From Monodelphis domestica (Eukaryota; Chordata; Mammalia; Didelphimorphia; Didelphidae), in contig NC_077234.1 in assembly GCF_027887165.1 (NCBI RefSeq), forward strand, positions 162,372,877 to 162,436,876: DNA of 64,000 bases, read 5' to 3'. The translations under genes and the position numbers were made by a program. Shown piece by piece: positions 36,801-48,316 of this stretch. The notes under the pieces were generated by a model that worked only from the letters and a program-made list of their open reading frames with translations, searched no databases and had not been told where the DNA came from. The first letter of the stretch is position 1. Each line of letters starts with the position of its first letter.

Positions 36801-37590
36801 CATCTTAGAATTTTGTGATTAAATTAGTGTGGGGTCTTGAAAACCAAGGAAGGGAAGAATATATAGTAGATAATAAAAGTAGCTTCTTAAAGCTACAGAG
36901 ATGTCAAGGTTAAGAAGACAAGTGGGGACATGGAATGTAAAGACCTAAGGTATCATTCAGACCCTTGAACAATTTACAGTTGGATGTTTGAGAACAGAGC
37001 AGTTTCAAAGGGATTGAGGAGAAAAAAAAATAGAGAGGAAGGATAGACATTGGAAGTAAAAAATATGTCCAAGAAATCTGGCATTCACAATACCCTTTTT
37101 CTATAGGGAATTTGGCTAAATGTTTTCTGGTTTTCATATATTAAATACTTTACATTGATCATTGAATTAAATCTGGAAGTGATCTTTGAGTTTGTCTAGT
37201 CCAGCCTCATTTTACAATTGGAAATATTGAGACCCAGAGAGATTAAATTATTTTCTTGGGATTACCTAGGTAGTAGCAGATAGCAAAGCTATTTGAACCT
37301 ACCTCCTCTGACTCTAAATTCAGCAATTTCTATTGAACTGATATATCTCCAAAGTAATTTTATAGTTTTGAACAGGAAAAAGAAAATCATTATTCAGAAC
37401 ATTTATTCTCTGGCAACAAAGATTAATTTTTGTGTATATTCAGGACATGCATGGACACCAGCAAGTTGAGTTCTCAGGGCTATGTTTTCCCATGAGGGAT
37501 TTAGAGTACCTTTGAGGGATTGGCAGTCTCTTTCTCTAATGCCATTGGCAAGAGCCTACTCTGATGTATTCTCCCCAATGTTAACTGCCA
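33830..37590. other. Intronic DNA with old SINE fragments
   Basis: MIR/MAR-like fragments are visible at about 35,025-35,110, 35,845-35,930 and 37,170-37,320 ('agtccagcctcattttacaattggaaatattgagacccagag'). At 36,112-36,138 there is a short tandem of two CACRTGTGG-like words. No gene is supported. Confidence 0.4.
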
Positions 37591-37594
37591 GTTT

Positions 37595-38310
37595 TATTTA
37601 ACCAATTAACATCCATTAAATTTTACAAAGAGATTTATTGTGAAGGTAAATCAAGAAAAGAAGGTCCAGTGCACTTCCTCTGCCTGACCTGGTGTGGAAA
37701 GGATCACACTTTCCAAATGTGTCTCTTGGAAGATTTGGTTCACACTTAAATCTTATTTGCTATAAAGCATTCACTCCACTGGGCTCACTTCCAAATGTGG
37801 CATAGCTGATGGAGGAGTCCATATTTTGACAATTGCTGGCTTGGGTCAGATAAATCTTTTTTCAGGGTATGGCTACTGCTTCATTTGTATGCTCATCTGT
37901 CATGGACCTGTCATGATCTTGTCATGGACTCCAGTGACTGAAGTTAGGGCACTTGTTAGACCTTGGGAAACTTCTAAGGCTGTAGCTCTCTCTAGGCCCC
38001 CATCTGAAAGCAGGAAGAAGAAAGACATAACCAGCAGTCCTTTCCTCCTCCTTTGATCACCACAAATGAAGGGAGAGGAAGAGCTCTATTTTCACCAGTT
38101 AGTGCCTTTTGAAAGCATCCAGATCCAGCTAGCATCCAGATAACACTCCATCTATCCACCATATGATTAGCAGACCAGAACTAGTTACAGAGTGTCTGGC
38201 CATGGACCAAAATCAGTAAGCAAGGCCTTCCATTCCATTGCAGTTCAAAAGGCTCCCAGCCTCTTCCACTTGGGCTGGCATCAGACAGAGAATTGCTGCA
38301 TGTGCTCTGA
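37595..38310 (-). mobile_element. Possible LTR or LTR fragment, antisense
   Basis: A block of higher GC with an antisense AATAAA-like signal near its left end ('gagatttattgtgaagg') and no similarity to the SINE or L1 copies nearby. Termini and target duplication could not be fixed. Low confidence. Confidence 0.22.
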
Positions 38311-38685
38311 GCCAGGCCCTTGTTATAAATCATCAATATTGGATTATACTTGCATTAACGGTAAATAATTTACCTGCTTCACTGATACTTGTGCCTCTAT
38401 TAGGAAGAATTAGCACTTTGTTCATTTGTGCCCGATCACCAAATTTAGATATCTTGCCTATAATAATAAATGCATTTTAGGTACTTAAAGGATACCTGAC
38501 CTTGAAATTCTATCCAATGTAGCCTCTTAAAGCAAGGGGCCATTTCACCTTTTATTTTTTCCTTCCTCATGGCATATTTCATGTAAGAGGTAATTCTTTA
38601 TAATGAATAATAGTCTAGCCTTGGAGTGGAGTCATGAGAACTTGGATCTGAGTGTTGTCTCTGACATGTACTAGTTGTGTTATCT

Positions 38686-39410
38686 TTTTTTTCCCCTTTT
38701 TATAATTTAGCATAATTTTCCATGGTTCCATGATTCATGATCTCCCCGCCCCCTCCCAAAGCTGACAGGCAATTCCACTAGGTTATGCATATATTCTTGT
38801 TCAAAACCTATTTCCATGTTATTCATGTTTGCAGTAGAGCAAAGCCCTAATCTCATCCCTATCACACTACACAATTGATCGTATATTTTTCTAATACATT
38901 TCTGGTTCCACAGTTCTTTCTCTGGGTGTAGATAGCATCTTTCTCATAAGTCCCTCAAAATTATCCTGGATCACTGTGTTGCTGCTAATAGAGAAGCCCA
39001 TTACCTTCTATTGTACCACAGTGTATCAGTCTCTGTGTACAATGTTGTCCTGGTTCTGCTCCTCTCACTGCATCAGTTCTTGGAAGTCATTCCAGTTCAC
39101 ATGGAATTCCTCCAGTTCATTATTCCTTTGAGCACAATATTTTCCATCACCAACAGATACCACAATTTGTTCAGCCACTCTCCAATTGAAGGGCATCCCC
39201 TCATTTTCCAGTTTTTTTGCCACCACAAAGAGCGCAGCTATAAATATTCTTGTACATGTCTTTTTCTTTATTATCTCTTTGGGGTACAAACCCAGCAGTG
39301 CTATGGCTGGATCAAAGGGTAGACATTTTTTTAAAGCCCTTTGTGCATAGTTCCAAATTGCCCTCCGGAATGGATCCCCAAACCTCTCAGGGCCCAAGGC
39401 AATTCTCTAA
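38686..39410 (-). mobile_element. L1 LINE 3' end (ORF2 C terminus and 3' UTR), antisense
   Basis: The - strand frame at 39,065-39,397 (110 codons) reads LGLYPKEI...TCTRIFIAALFVVAKK...WNDFQELMQ in pieces. The FIAALF and LGLYPKE words are landmarks of the C-terminal end of mammalian L1 ORF2 protein. The 3' UTR follows, down to a T-run at 38,686-38,694 (the A tail reversed). It is one of the least decayed LINE pieces in the window, but far too short to act alone. Confidence 0.85.
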
Positions 39411-40289
39411 GACTCTAAGTTACAGTTAGGTTTTCCAACTACACCATTGGAAGAGTTTCCACATTGGGAATTTGCTACATGGTAAAATCACAAATTAAGC
39501 TCCCCTTTCCCCCCACCAAATCTATTGCAGGTATTATAATGTTGCTTTTATTATTGAATAAACTAAGCACTTCAGATTTTCCATGAAAATAAGGGTGTCA
39601 CATACATGCACATATGTATACATATGCATACCAATAGAGACACAAAGTTATTTTTAGCAGAGCAGTGGGCACATTCTGGTTTTGGGGGATAAAAAACTAA
39701 ATATAGTTTTAGCTAAAATCCATTATAAGTCTGACTGTAACATTCATTTTGGTTGACTGAAAATGTGGAGGAACTTCAAAAAGTCATCTGGTCCATCCTC
39801 CTAACCTTAATCATATACTTTTCTTTTTAAATCTTACTTTCTGTCCTAGTGACATCTCTAAAACAGAAGAGAAAGGGCTAGACAAACAGGATAAGGCAAG
39901 TGAGTCACGAAAACCAAGGATTGATCAGTCTGACCACTACAGGAAGGATCAGTAGCATCAACCAATGGCTATAAGTAGTTTTTCAGAATTATGCTATATT
40001 TACTATTAAAGCTTACTTTATCTTTTAGTGATTGCTTAGAATGCCTCCTCTATGCCAATTTATAAAAAAAAATTTTAATTAGAGTTTCAGAGAACAGACT
40101 ACTTTTTAAATGTCTTATTCTTGCATCACTTTTACTTACTTTACTCCCTCTTCCTCAATAAAAAAAGAAAGTCAAGTCAGCAAAACCATCCTGTACAATG
40201 ACCAAGTTAGAAAGTATATATAATGTTCTATACCTGTAGTTTCTCACCTCTGCTATTGTAAAGATGGGGGATCTTCTTGCTATAATAAT

Positions 40290-41215
40290 AAATAGATTGG
40301 CTCACTGGTTGAAGTGTTATACCAGTGAGGTATTGGATTGATAATGTGAGTGGGAACAGAGGTAGAGGTAGAGCCTATGAGAGGGGGAAATGGCAGCCCC
40401 TTTCTCTTTCACTCAAGTGATAACTATCAGCCAGTTATATCACTTGAAGCCCCTTGATGTAATGGCTGGGGAGATGAGATGACACTCTCCCCAATCAGTA
40501 CCTCTAGTGGAAAGATGCTGGAAAGTGGAAAAACCCTTTCCCCAAAAGAGGATTTGTGGCAGGCCTTGACAGGGCCTTGCCATTGTGAGACTTGTCTTAA
40601 GCCTGAGACCTGTCCCCAGTTATTTGAAGCATCCTTCCTATTAAGATTTAGAGTCAATACAGAAATCTGACTGCTGTTAAGGGATTTATTAACAAGGTTA
40701 GGTAAACAGGTTGAGGGAAGACAGTGGAGGAAGCTCCGCCCAATTCCTATGCAGTCCTTGATTCAATGAGCCAGTAACTGTGCCCATGATTGTCTCTGCC
40801 CTTTTCCCAACTAAAAGCCCCTTCTACTGATTAAAATACTATGTCCTAAATAAATAAATAAGAAACAGTTCTGGGTGGCAAGGAGGGTCAGGAGAGCCAG
40901 GCTCTGGTTTGAGAGGCCAATCAGCTCCCCTTCAAGGGGTCTGAGATGTTTGCTGCAGGTGGAGGGAGTTGAATGTGTGAGAACTGGTACTAGTTTGATG
41001 AAAGAAACAGGGTCTTCTCTTGTGGCTTCAGAAATCCTTCAGCCTTTCAGGAAACCAGACTTCCCAGCTCCAAGTCTCAAGGCAGAAGACCAAGAGGCTC
41101 TCCAGAATCCTCTCAGCCAACTGTTCTTGTCCCACAAGCCTCTGCTCTTCAAACTGCCACTCCTCTCCTGTCAGTCATCCTCAGAATTCCAGACCTTCTT
41201 TTTCCCATCCTAACA
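40290..41215 (-). mobile_element. Possible LTR-like block, family unknown
   Basis: A 0.9-kb moderate-GC block unlike its surroundings, with antisense AATAAA-like signals ('gggatttattaacaagg' at about 40,680 and others). Overlapping frames on both strands of up to 112 codons carry no known domain. Boundaries are approximate. Confidence 0.25.
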
Positions 41216-42190
41216 TTATTCAACTTTTCTCTGATACCAAGTTTGTTCATTCTAATTACATAGTCTTCAACTTTATTCCTTTCACATGTTATGTTTTTCT
41301 GGTTCTGCTTACTTTATTTCATTAGTTCATATATGTTCTCTGAATTCTTAATGTGTTCTTATGAGCACAGGACTATTTGGTTATATTCATTTACCTTGAT
41401 TTGTTTAGCTATGCCCCACTTAATGGGAACCTAGTTGATCTCCAATTGTTTGCTTTTTCTCACTATTTAATTTGATTTTGTTTTTAACATAAACATATCT
41501 TTTTAAATATTACATTCATTTCCAAATATAAACCTCCCTCCAGTCCCTATCCAATAGGCCATTCCCTGAAACAAAGAATTTTTATTAAAAGGGGGAAAAA
41601 ACAATTCAGCAAGAGTAGTGAATCTATCTACACATACAGTGTACCACTTTTTTAGTCTCCACCTCACTTTTTTTTAAAAATAGAGATTTGGTGTATTTTT
41701 TTAAACTCTTCATAACTAAACTTTGTTAATTATACTCACATAGCTATGAAGTTTCTTTTTATGTTTTTTTTTAGAACCCTTACTTTACCCTTACTGTGTA
41801 TTGGCTCCAAGGCAGAAGAGTGGTAAGGGCTAGGCAATGGGGGTCAAGTGACTTGCCCAGGGTCACACAGCTAAGAAGTGTCTGAGGCCAGATTTGAACC
41901 TAGGACCTCCCGTTTCTAGGCCTGGCTCTCAATCCACTGAGCTACCCAGCTGCCCCCTATGTTTTTTTAATTACATTGTTGTCAAGTGTATTGTTTTTCT
42001 GGTTCTAGCTTTTTACTACATGAGTTCATCTGAGTTTTTCTATGCTTTTGAATACTCTTATCTTTTCTTATGGCACAATATTAAGTTTCATCGTTATTAT
42101 TTCTATAATCTGCTCTTTAGCTTAGTTATTATTCAGAATGCCATTATTAAATCTCCATATGCCCATTCATCTTAGGTACGATCAATGGCT
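41216..42190 (-). mobile_element. L1 3' UTR/ORF2-end fragments, antisense, split by a SINE
   Basis: Words such as 'tttctggttctgcttactttatttcattagttcatatatg', 'tatgccccacttaatgggaacc' and later 'tatggcacaatattaagtttcatcg' run parallel to the clearer L1 3' end at 38.7-39.4 kb. The SINE at 41,771-41,957 was inserted into it. Confidence 0.55.
41771..41957 (-). mobile_element. SINE1_MD/WSINE-type SINE with perfect 11-bp target duplication
   Basis: An antisense copy ends 'gagctacccagctgccccc'. TATGTTTTTTT occurs at 41760-41770 and 41958-41968. Relative to other copies a short piece near the 3' end is missing ('cttactttacccttactgtg'). Confidence 0.9.
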
Positions 42191-42479
42191 GCTGTCTCAT
42201 TCTTTCAATGTATACATATGTCTCACCTTGGTTAGATTGTATTCTAGAATGCAGGATTCTTTTGTCCTGTATACAGAATGTGATGCTTTGTTTAGAATGG
42301 TTAAAGCATTTTGTCATGACCCCATCGTTATTTTTCCCTCATTCGCTACTTCCTACAAACACACATAGGGCTCTCTTTTCCTTGAAAACTCTTCATTTGA
42401 TCCTACCATCCCCCTGGGCTGACTTTTCTATAGTATTATATAAAGAATTACCTTGTTTGTCCAACTTTTTCCTAAAAGG

Positions 42480-42680
42480 ACATCATGGCGATGTCTTAAC
42501 TTGTGAATTGAATTTAAGTGAGACAGAGTTGCACAAAGTTATCAGCCTCACTCTCTTTTCTTGAAGAGAGTCATTGAAGTCCAGTGACAGAACAAAAGTT
42601 ACGACTATTGGTGATGGCCCGGATGCAGTGGATAACCTTGGTGTCTTTGATGTCAGGCTATTAGAACAAATTATTCTCAT
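42480..42680 (+). repeat. Possible interspersed repeat, name uncertain
   Basis: 'catggcgatgtcttaacttgtgaattgaatttaagtgagacagagttgcacaaagttatcagcctcactctc...' reads like a repeat family I have met in mammalian DNA, but there is no second copy in this window to confirm it. Confidence 0.3.
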
Positions 42681-42988
42681 CTACCCATTCTACCAGCAAA
42701 GTCTTGAGGTCAACATACTCCTAGCCTCACTGACAAGTTTGAGGCCTGCTGCCTTTATTTACTCACCTCCCATTCATTTCTAAACTCTTTGAAATCTGGC
42801 TTTACTTTCATGACACTACTGACTGCTGATGCTGCCTACCTGTCTCACTATTCTTTTTCCGAGTAGTTTGATGTATCTTCATCCATCTCCTCCTCTTTTT
42901 ATCAGGGGTGACCTCAAAGCTCTTTATAGTTTCTCTTGTGGTTTTATTAACGCCCAGGGGCTTATTATTACCTCTATGTACTTGATTT

Positions 42989-43800
42989 TGTGAAGATTGG
43001 ATTTAGCTATCTCCTGATTGTCACAATGAAGGTATTTAGCTCTTCCTTTATTGTGAAGATTAAATTGTAATCCCCTGATAGTAACAATGAAGGTACTTAG
43101 CTCTTTCTTTATTGGGAAGATTGAATTGTAATCCACAATATATTTTTAGATTTTAATCCCCAAAAGGTGGTAACTCAGTATTTGAAGTAGATAGGGACCC
43201 ATTTTAACTAGGAAAAGGTTTTAACTAACTACAAAAAGATGTAAACACCCATTTCATGCATTGAGTGGGAGGTCTGTGACCCAGGTGTGAAAGAGTAGGC
43301 AGCCCTGGAGAGGAGCCTCTGCTATGATTAGTAGACTTGAAATTTAGGGGAGGTGACATAAGAGAAAAAGGTCTTTAAATAGAGGAAACAAAGACTGAAG
43401 AAGGATCAGTCCCTCGGAGCTGGAGGGAAGCCAGACACTTGAGGAGAGACTGGAAGACGGACACTTGGACTTGGCCGTGGAATTGGACCCCTGGAGGAGC
43501 TTGTGCAGGAGACCTCAGACTGCTTTCCTTATAGACTGTCACCATTGGTGAGTGAAAGGCTGACTTAGTGAACCTGCCTTTCTGGAGGTGTGAACCTCCA
43601 AGAAAGGCCCATCGTCTTGAGGCTTTTTTCTCTGATTAGGGCCTTAGAATTTCTACCTGGCTCAGAGGAAGCTGGAGTTTTTTTTTTTCCTCTCTCTCAT
43701 TCTTTAATATCTTCCCTCTATTGTAAATAAAACTACCATAAATTACATTTTTACTTTAGAAATTTATTTTGGGATTTAGAAATTAAGTCCCTGGTGACCA
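42989..43800 (+). mobile_element. Retroviral LTR, + orientation
   Basis: It starts TGTGAAGATTGG. About 420 bp of its U3 is closely similar, by eye around 90%, to the reverse complement of 43,805-44,234. A candidate poly-A signal AATAAA lies at about 43,726 and the end is set at ...GGTGACCA. Upstream there is no polypurine tract, so it may be a 5' or a solo LTR. U3 carries a 61-bp tandem duplication. Confidence 0.7.
43013..43134 (+). repeat. 61-bp tandem duplication in LTR U3
   Basis: The block starting CCTGATTGTCACAATGAAGG (43013) recurs, with a few changes, at 43074 (CCTGATAGTAACAATGAAGG). The period is 61 bp. The opposing LTR at 44.2 kb has one copy only. Confidence 0.85.
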
Positions 43801-43804
43801 CCTA

Positions 43805-44234
43805 TTAAATATTCAAGTCCTCCTTCACTCCAATCCTGGGTGACTGTCTTCTTCAGTCTTTGTTTCCTCTATTTAAAGACCTTTTTCTCTTATGTCACCT
43901 CCCCTAAATTTCACTTCTACCAATCACAGCAGACGTCCCTCTCCAGGACTGCACACTCTTTCACACATGGGTCACAGACCTCCCACTCAGTGTATGAAAT
44001 GGGTGTTTACACCTTTTTGTGGTTAGTTATACCTTTTTTGGTTAGTTCACCTTTTGTAGTTAGTTAACACTGTTTTGTAGTTAAAATGGGTAGATCTACT
44101 TCAAATACTGTTACCACCTTTTGGGGATTAAAATCTAAAAATATATTGTGGATTACAATTCAATCTTCCCAATAAAGGAAGAGCTAAGTACCTTCATTGC
44201 TACAATCAGGAGATAGCCAAATTCAATCTTCACA
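43805..44234 (-). mobile_element. 3' LTR of the antisense provirus, truncated
   Basis: On the - strand the LTR starts TGTGAAGATTG at 44,234, immediately after AGGGGGAATT (44,235-44,244), a polypurine tract where plus-strand DNA synthesis starts. That places retroviral interior at higher coordinates. The LTR is lost after about 430 bp, before its poly-A signal, and abuts the + strand LTR with U5 sides facing. Confidence 0.7.
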
Positions 44235-44244
44235 ATTCCCCCTG

Positions 44245-44930
44245 ATGATCATTGGGAGACTAGTCTCCCCATTGATCATTTAACAAAATCATCTTGTAGT
44301 CCTAAAACCTTCTAACTACAGATGTATACAATATTTCAATTTCTAAGAGGAAATTACAATAGTTAGAGAGAAAGGAAAACCAATGCATTGCTAGGCGCAT
44401 TGACGAAAAGCCAAATTAGGGGGCAGTTCCCTTTGGCATAAAAGTGTACATTTACACTAAATGTTCCATCCCCTTTTGTTCAATCAATTGCACCTGAAAG
44501 TTCATTCTGGATCTTCTTGATGCAGTATAGGTTTCTGCAAGCATCTTTTTTAAGAGAGTTCATTCTTCTGGATTCAAGGAGTTAGCAAGCTTCTTTTCCT
44601 GAAATTCTTCTCAAACAAAATTTTAAATCTTGGATTTTTAAAACTACAATACAATACAATACAATTTCAAAATCTGCCCATATAATAACCCTAATCCCTG
44701 ATTATAGTCACATTGTCATCAGTTCACTGCATGAGGGCCACTCCCCCACTTCCCCATCAATATCTTGAAGTGAACCTGGATAAAACTAAATTCTTAACTC
44801 CTCCCCCCTGTTCTACCTTTCCTCTAAACATCTCTCTCATTCATTCATAACCGTAACTTAATTTCTGATTATTCTCTCACATAATCATTTACAGTTTTCT
44901 ACTTCCTTAAAGTAGGAGTATAGATTGAAA
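44245..44930 (-). other. Proviral sequence just upstream of the 3' LTR
   Basis: Non-coding, with a short (TACAA)n repeat at about 44,645-44,668. It is next to the polypurine tract and so belongs to the retroviral interior. No env-type frame is visible. Confidence 0.5.
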
Positions 44931-44934
44931 TCTC

Positions 44935-45490
44935 ACATTCATCCCCTTCTCTCCACTAGCACCTTTCTTATTACCCTCTAAACTGGACTATTAGAATAAC
45001 CTTGTTTGTGTTCTTCCTTTCAGAATCTCCTCTCTCAAAAACATCTTCCACATAACTGCCAAAATAATCTCCTTATATTATTATTTTGACCATCTCATAT
45101 CCTTGTTTTTTTAAAAAAAAAAAACTTTATTTCACTGTTTTCTTCAGAATAAACTGTAAAACTTCTCAGCCTATTACTTAAAGCTCTCTACATTTTGGCT
45201 TCAGTCTTCCTTTCCAGGTATTTCACATAACTTCCTTTCACTCTTTGTATCAGACAAACAAATCTACTATCTCTCTACTATCTCTGAAGTTGTCATTCCA
45301 TCTCTGAGCCAATCTGTGTCATCCTCAGAATGCACTCCTTGTTGCCAATCTGCTGCTCAGCTCAGGCTCTGTCTCTTTCCTTGTGTTCCTACTTTCTTCC
45401 ATTTTTAGTGTTTTATAACATGTATGTTACATGTTGTATATATTATAGCCTCCTGGTAAAATGTTTGTTAAGGCCAGAGACCACTTTTTG
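44935..45490 (+). mobile_element. L2/L3-type LINE fragment inside the provirus span
   Basis: The text 'ccccttctctccactagcacc', 'aaactggactattagaataacc', 'cataactgccaaaataatctcc', 'cagcctattacttaaagctctctacattttggcttcag' and 'cctttccaggtatttcacat' matches the order of the L2 segment at 14.9-15.7 kb. It stops abruptly at about 45,490 inside the tail. It has an A/T-run insertion at about 45,109-45,124. Confidence 0.65.
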
Positions 45491-46590
45491 TCATACAATG
45501 AACAAATACAAATTTCAAAATACAGATCAAATATATGCAAAAGCACAATAAGCAGATAACATCAAAATTAAAATGCAAATACAAATACATGCAAAACATT
45601 AAAATCATAAAATACCACTCTTATCAACTAACAGAAAATTCTACTACTATTGCAATGCATAAACATCAAACTTAGAGAAAATATTTTGGAAAATACAATG
45701 AACACATCATTGCATAAGTTTTACAAAAAAATTAAACCAAACCATCAAAGTCACTTATGTAAAATACATGTAAGAATAGATAAAAGTAAACATAAGCGAT
45801 AAATTTTATATATACATATACATTTCATATTTACAAATGTTACATATATATACACATATAAATACACTATAATACAATTAACATTTCAATCCTAATTATA
45901 ATACACACTACACTGTTTACATATGTATTTACAATTTTGTGTGATATGTAATATTATGTCATGTGCTACATAATTTGTTATGTATGTTGAAATGTATTTT
46001 AGTGTAGCTCAGTATCTTACCTGATTAATAAAATCTTAAACTTTAATCCTAACTAAAGCTCTATCTTCCTAAAATCTCTTATTTACCTTATATTCCTATA
46101 CTAAACCTTTAAGTAGCTAATTATTTTGTTAGTAACTACTTTTTAGCTAATTATAATATTGTTAGTATCCTAGCTATACATTGTTTCACTTATTCAACTA
46201 GTGATTCAATGTAACCTAACCATGTTTATGTTTTTATGTATATGTGTTTGGTATGTTGTTATTCATGCTATGATGTTATGTTGTTTTGTTAGTGTTATGC
46301 CAGTGGTAGTGTTGTGTTACTGTTGCATGCAATATACTTACCATAATTTCAGATTATTACTTCTCTTCTCATCTTGTTTGAAGAATTGTTCCTCTCTCAA
46401 ATTCATGGTAGTAAAATGTTTATGATTGCATATGTGAATATATGTTATATTATGTTGTTTTATAGTATATTACCCTAATTCCTTAAAACCATTAATCTAT
46501 TAATCACTTGATCCTGTTCATTGAAAATTTCCTTCAGAGTCTTTATCTTAATATTTATAAGTCTTTCAGTCTTTTACAATGTCCATCAAT
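45490..46590 (-). other. AT-rich non-coding part of the provirus
   Basis: A-rich to T-rich sequence with no frame longer than about 75 codons. It lies where env would follow pol in a complete gammaretrovirus. No surface or transmembrane protein signature is seen. It could be highly decayed env, non-coding proviral sequence, or host DNA brought in by rearrangement. Confidence 0.4.
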
Positions 46591-47041
46591 TATTTGAATC
46601 CTCTTCACCTGCAATGTCCTCTTCCACTGGAATGGTCCTCTCCTTACTGATCTTTTTGACTGCAGACTCTATTTGACTGATGAATTTCAACTTTCCATGT
46701 TCTCTTCTCCATTTTCTTATTCAATAATTTATATACTTTCATTATTAATTCCATGAGCTAATTTAATATGTGAACAATGATACCATGAATCTCTTCCTAA
46801 TACTTACACTGAAGGAGGTAAAACTAATACAGTTATATAAGGACCTACCCAACTCTCTTGAGTTGCTGATGTTTTCATTTTCACATATTTTTTTTTCACA
46901 TTTTTTTCACATATACCATATCACCTGTTTGAAAATTATGAAGAGAATCCAATGGACCAGATTGGATCAATATTTCCATATCATGCAGTTCTCTAAGCCG
47001 TTGTAATGCACTTAAATATGAATCAAGTTGACAGTCTCCTA

Positions 47042-47107
<66 letters not shown>

Positions 47108-47909
47108 TCTTGGTCTTGTACGTAGGTAAAATTATGACTTTGGGAAGAATATCTGACCATTTTAGATTCAGCACAAATTTTCCCCACCATAGTCTTGAGT
47201 TCCCTATTCACACACTCCACTTGACCTGAGCTTTGTGGGTGATAAGGAACATGATATTTAGGTGTTATTCCTAGATTCTCATAGACTCTTTTCAGGATAC
47301 ACCAAATCTAGGAATAATTTCCTTAAGCAACACTTTCACCCCAAAGCTCCCTGTATTTGTATTGTATTAGATGGAAAAGCTTCAGGCCGTTTTGTTAATC
47401 TGTCAACAATTATAAGACAAAACTTGTATTTTCCAACTTTTGGCATGCTGATGTAATCAATATTTGCAAACTCTCGAATGGACAATATGCTAAAGGTCTA
47501 CCATCCAAACCTTTCTTTCTGAATGCACCTTGATTGAATTTTTGGCAAATAGAACAACTTGTCCAGATCTTATTTGCAACGTACTTATTCCCAGTGCTAC
47601 CCATTGCCTTGTTACAGAGTCTACTACAGCTTGAGAACCAAAATGATCTTTTGTGTGGATGGCTTGACACAAATACATATATAAATCTTTTGGAGACAGT
47701 GGTTTTCCATTGTCTGCAACCCATATTCTATGTTCTTCTCTTGCTCCAAATTTCTCCTTCAACTTCTGAATTCCTGAGTCTACATAAGCTCTTTCCAAAT
47801 CATCAAACTCAATAGTTAACAAATTCATTACATATATTGGAGCATTCCTGGTTGCAAATTTTGTAGTGATATTGGCTCTGTGATTTCCTTTATCTATTAA
47901 ATCTGCCAC
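46590..47909 (-). pseudogene. Provirus pol: integrase and end of RNase H, broken
   Basis: Several - strand frames cover this segment. GNHRAN marks the end of RNase H near 47,870. SCSICQKF at about 47,580 is the C-x2-C half of the integrase zinc domain, and GRPLAY with the following text leads into the catalytic core. VNRELK near 47,210 and GDMVYVKK near 46,900 are the end of the core and the start of the C-terminal domain. The frames overlap in different registers, so at least two frameshifts separate them, and a 62-bp AT repeat cuts in at 47,044-47,105. Non-functional. Confidence 0.75.
47044..47105. repeat. (AT)n microsatellite inside the integrase remnant
   Basis: An uninterrupted alternating AT run of 62 bp, within what should be integrase coding sequence. 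Confidence 0.97.
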
Positions 47910-48316
47910 AAGTATGGCTTCTACAATGGATCACCTCTAGCTGTTTAGGTTTTTGAGTAGTATCCAATAACTCAGTTATTATTTCTGCACGAACAATTGG
48001 TTTTCCTGATGCAGTAATAAAACCTCATTGTTTCCAGATCTTCCTTGTAACATGACATACAGAAAATGCATACCGTGAGTCTGTATAAATGTTTGCATTT
48101 TTACCATCAGCTAGAAGACATGCTTGCTTCAAAGCACCAACTCTGCCCCTTTAAGCACTAAGGTAATGAGCCATATTACAGTATCTCAAATTCTGTGACC
48201 ACTGCAGCTCATTTACATCGAATTCCATCACACAAGCATGAAGAACCATCTGTGAATAACACCAAGACTGAATTTTCAATAGGAGTCTCTTTCAAATCCA
48301 CTACTACTCTACACCC
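47910..48316 (-). pseudogene. Provirus pol: RNase H core, broken
   Basis: No long frame survives here, but a - strand frame near 48,067-48,087 reads YTDSRYA, the RNase H catalytic Asp motif, and AEL-type text lies about 60 bp upstream. Stops and frame changes flank it. Confidence 0.6.

Noticed and set aside
39065..39397. 110-codon - strand frame considered as a host gene
   Set aside because: Its FIAALF and LGLYPKE words identify it as the end of L1 ORF2.
44245..46590. Short + and - strand frames considered as env remnants
   Set aside because: None exceeds about 80 codons and none shows a surface-unit, fusion or transmembrane pattern in the right order.
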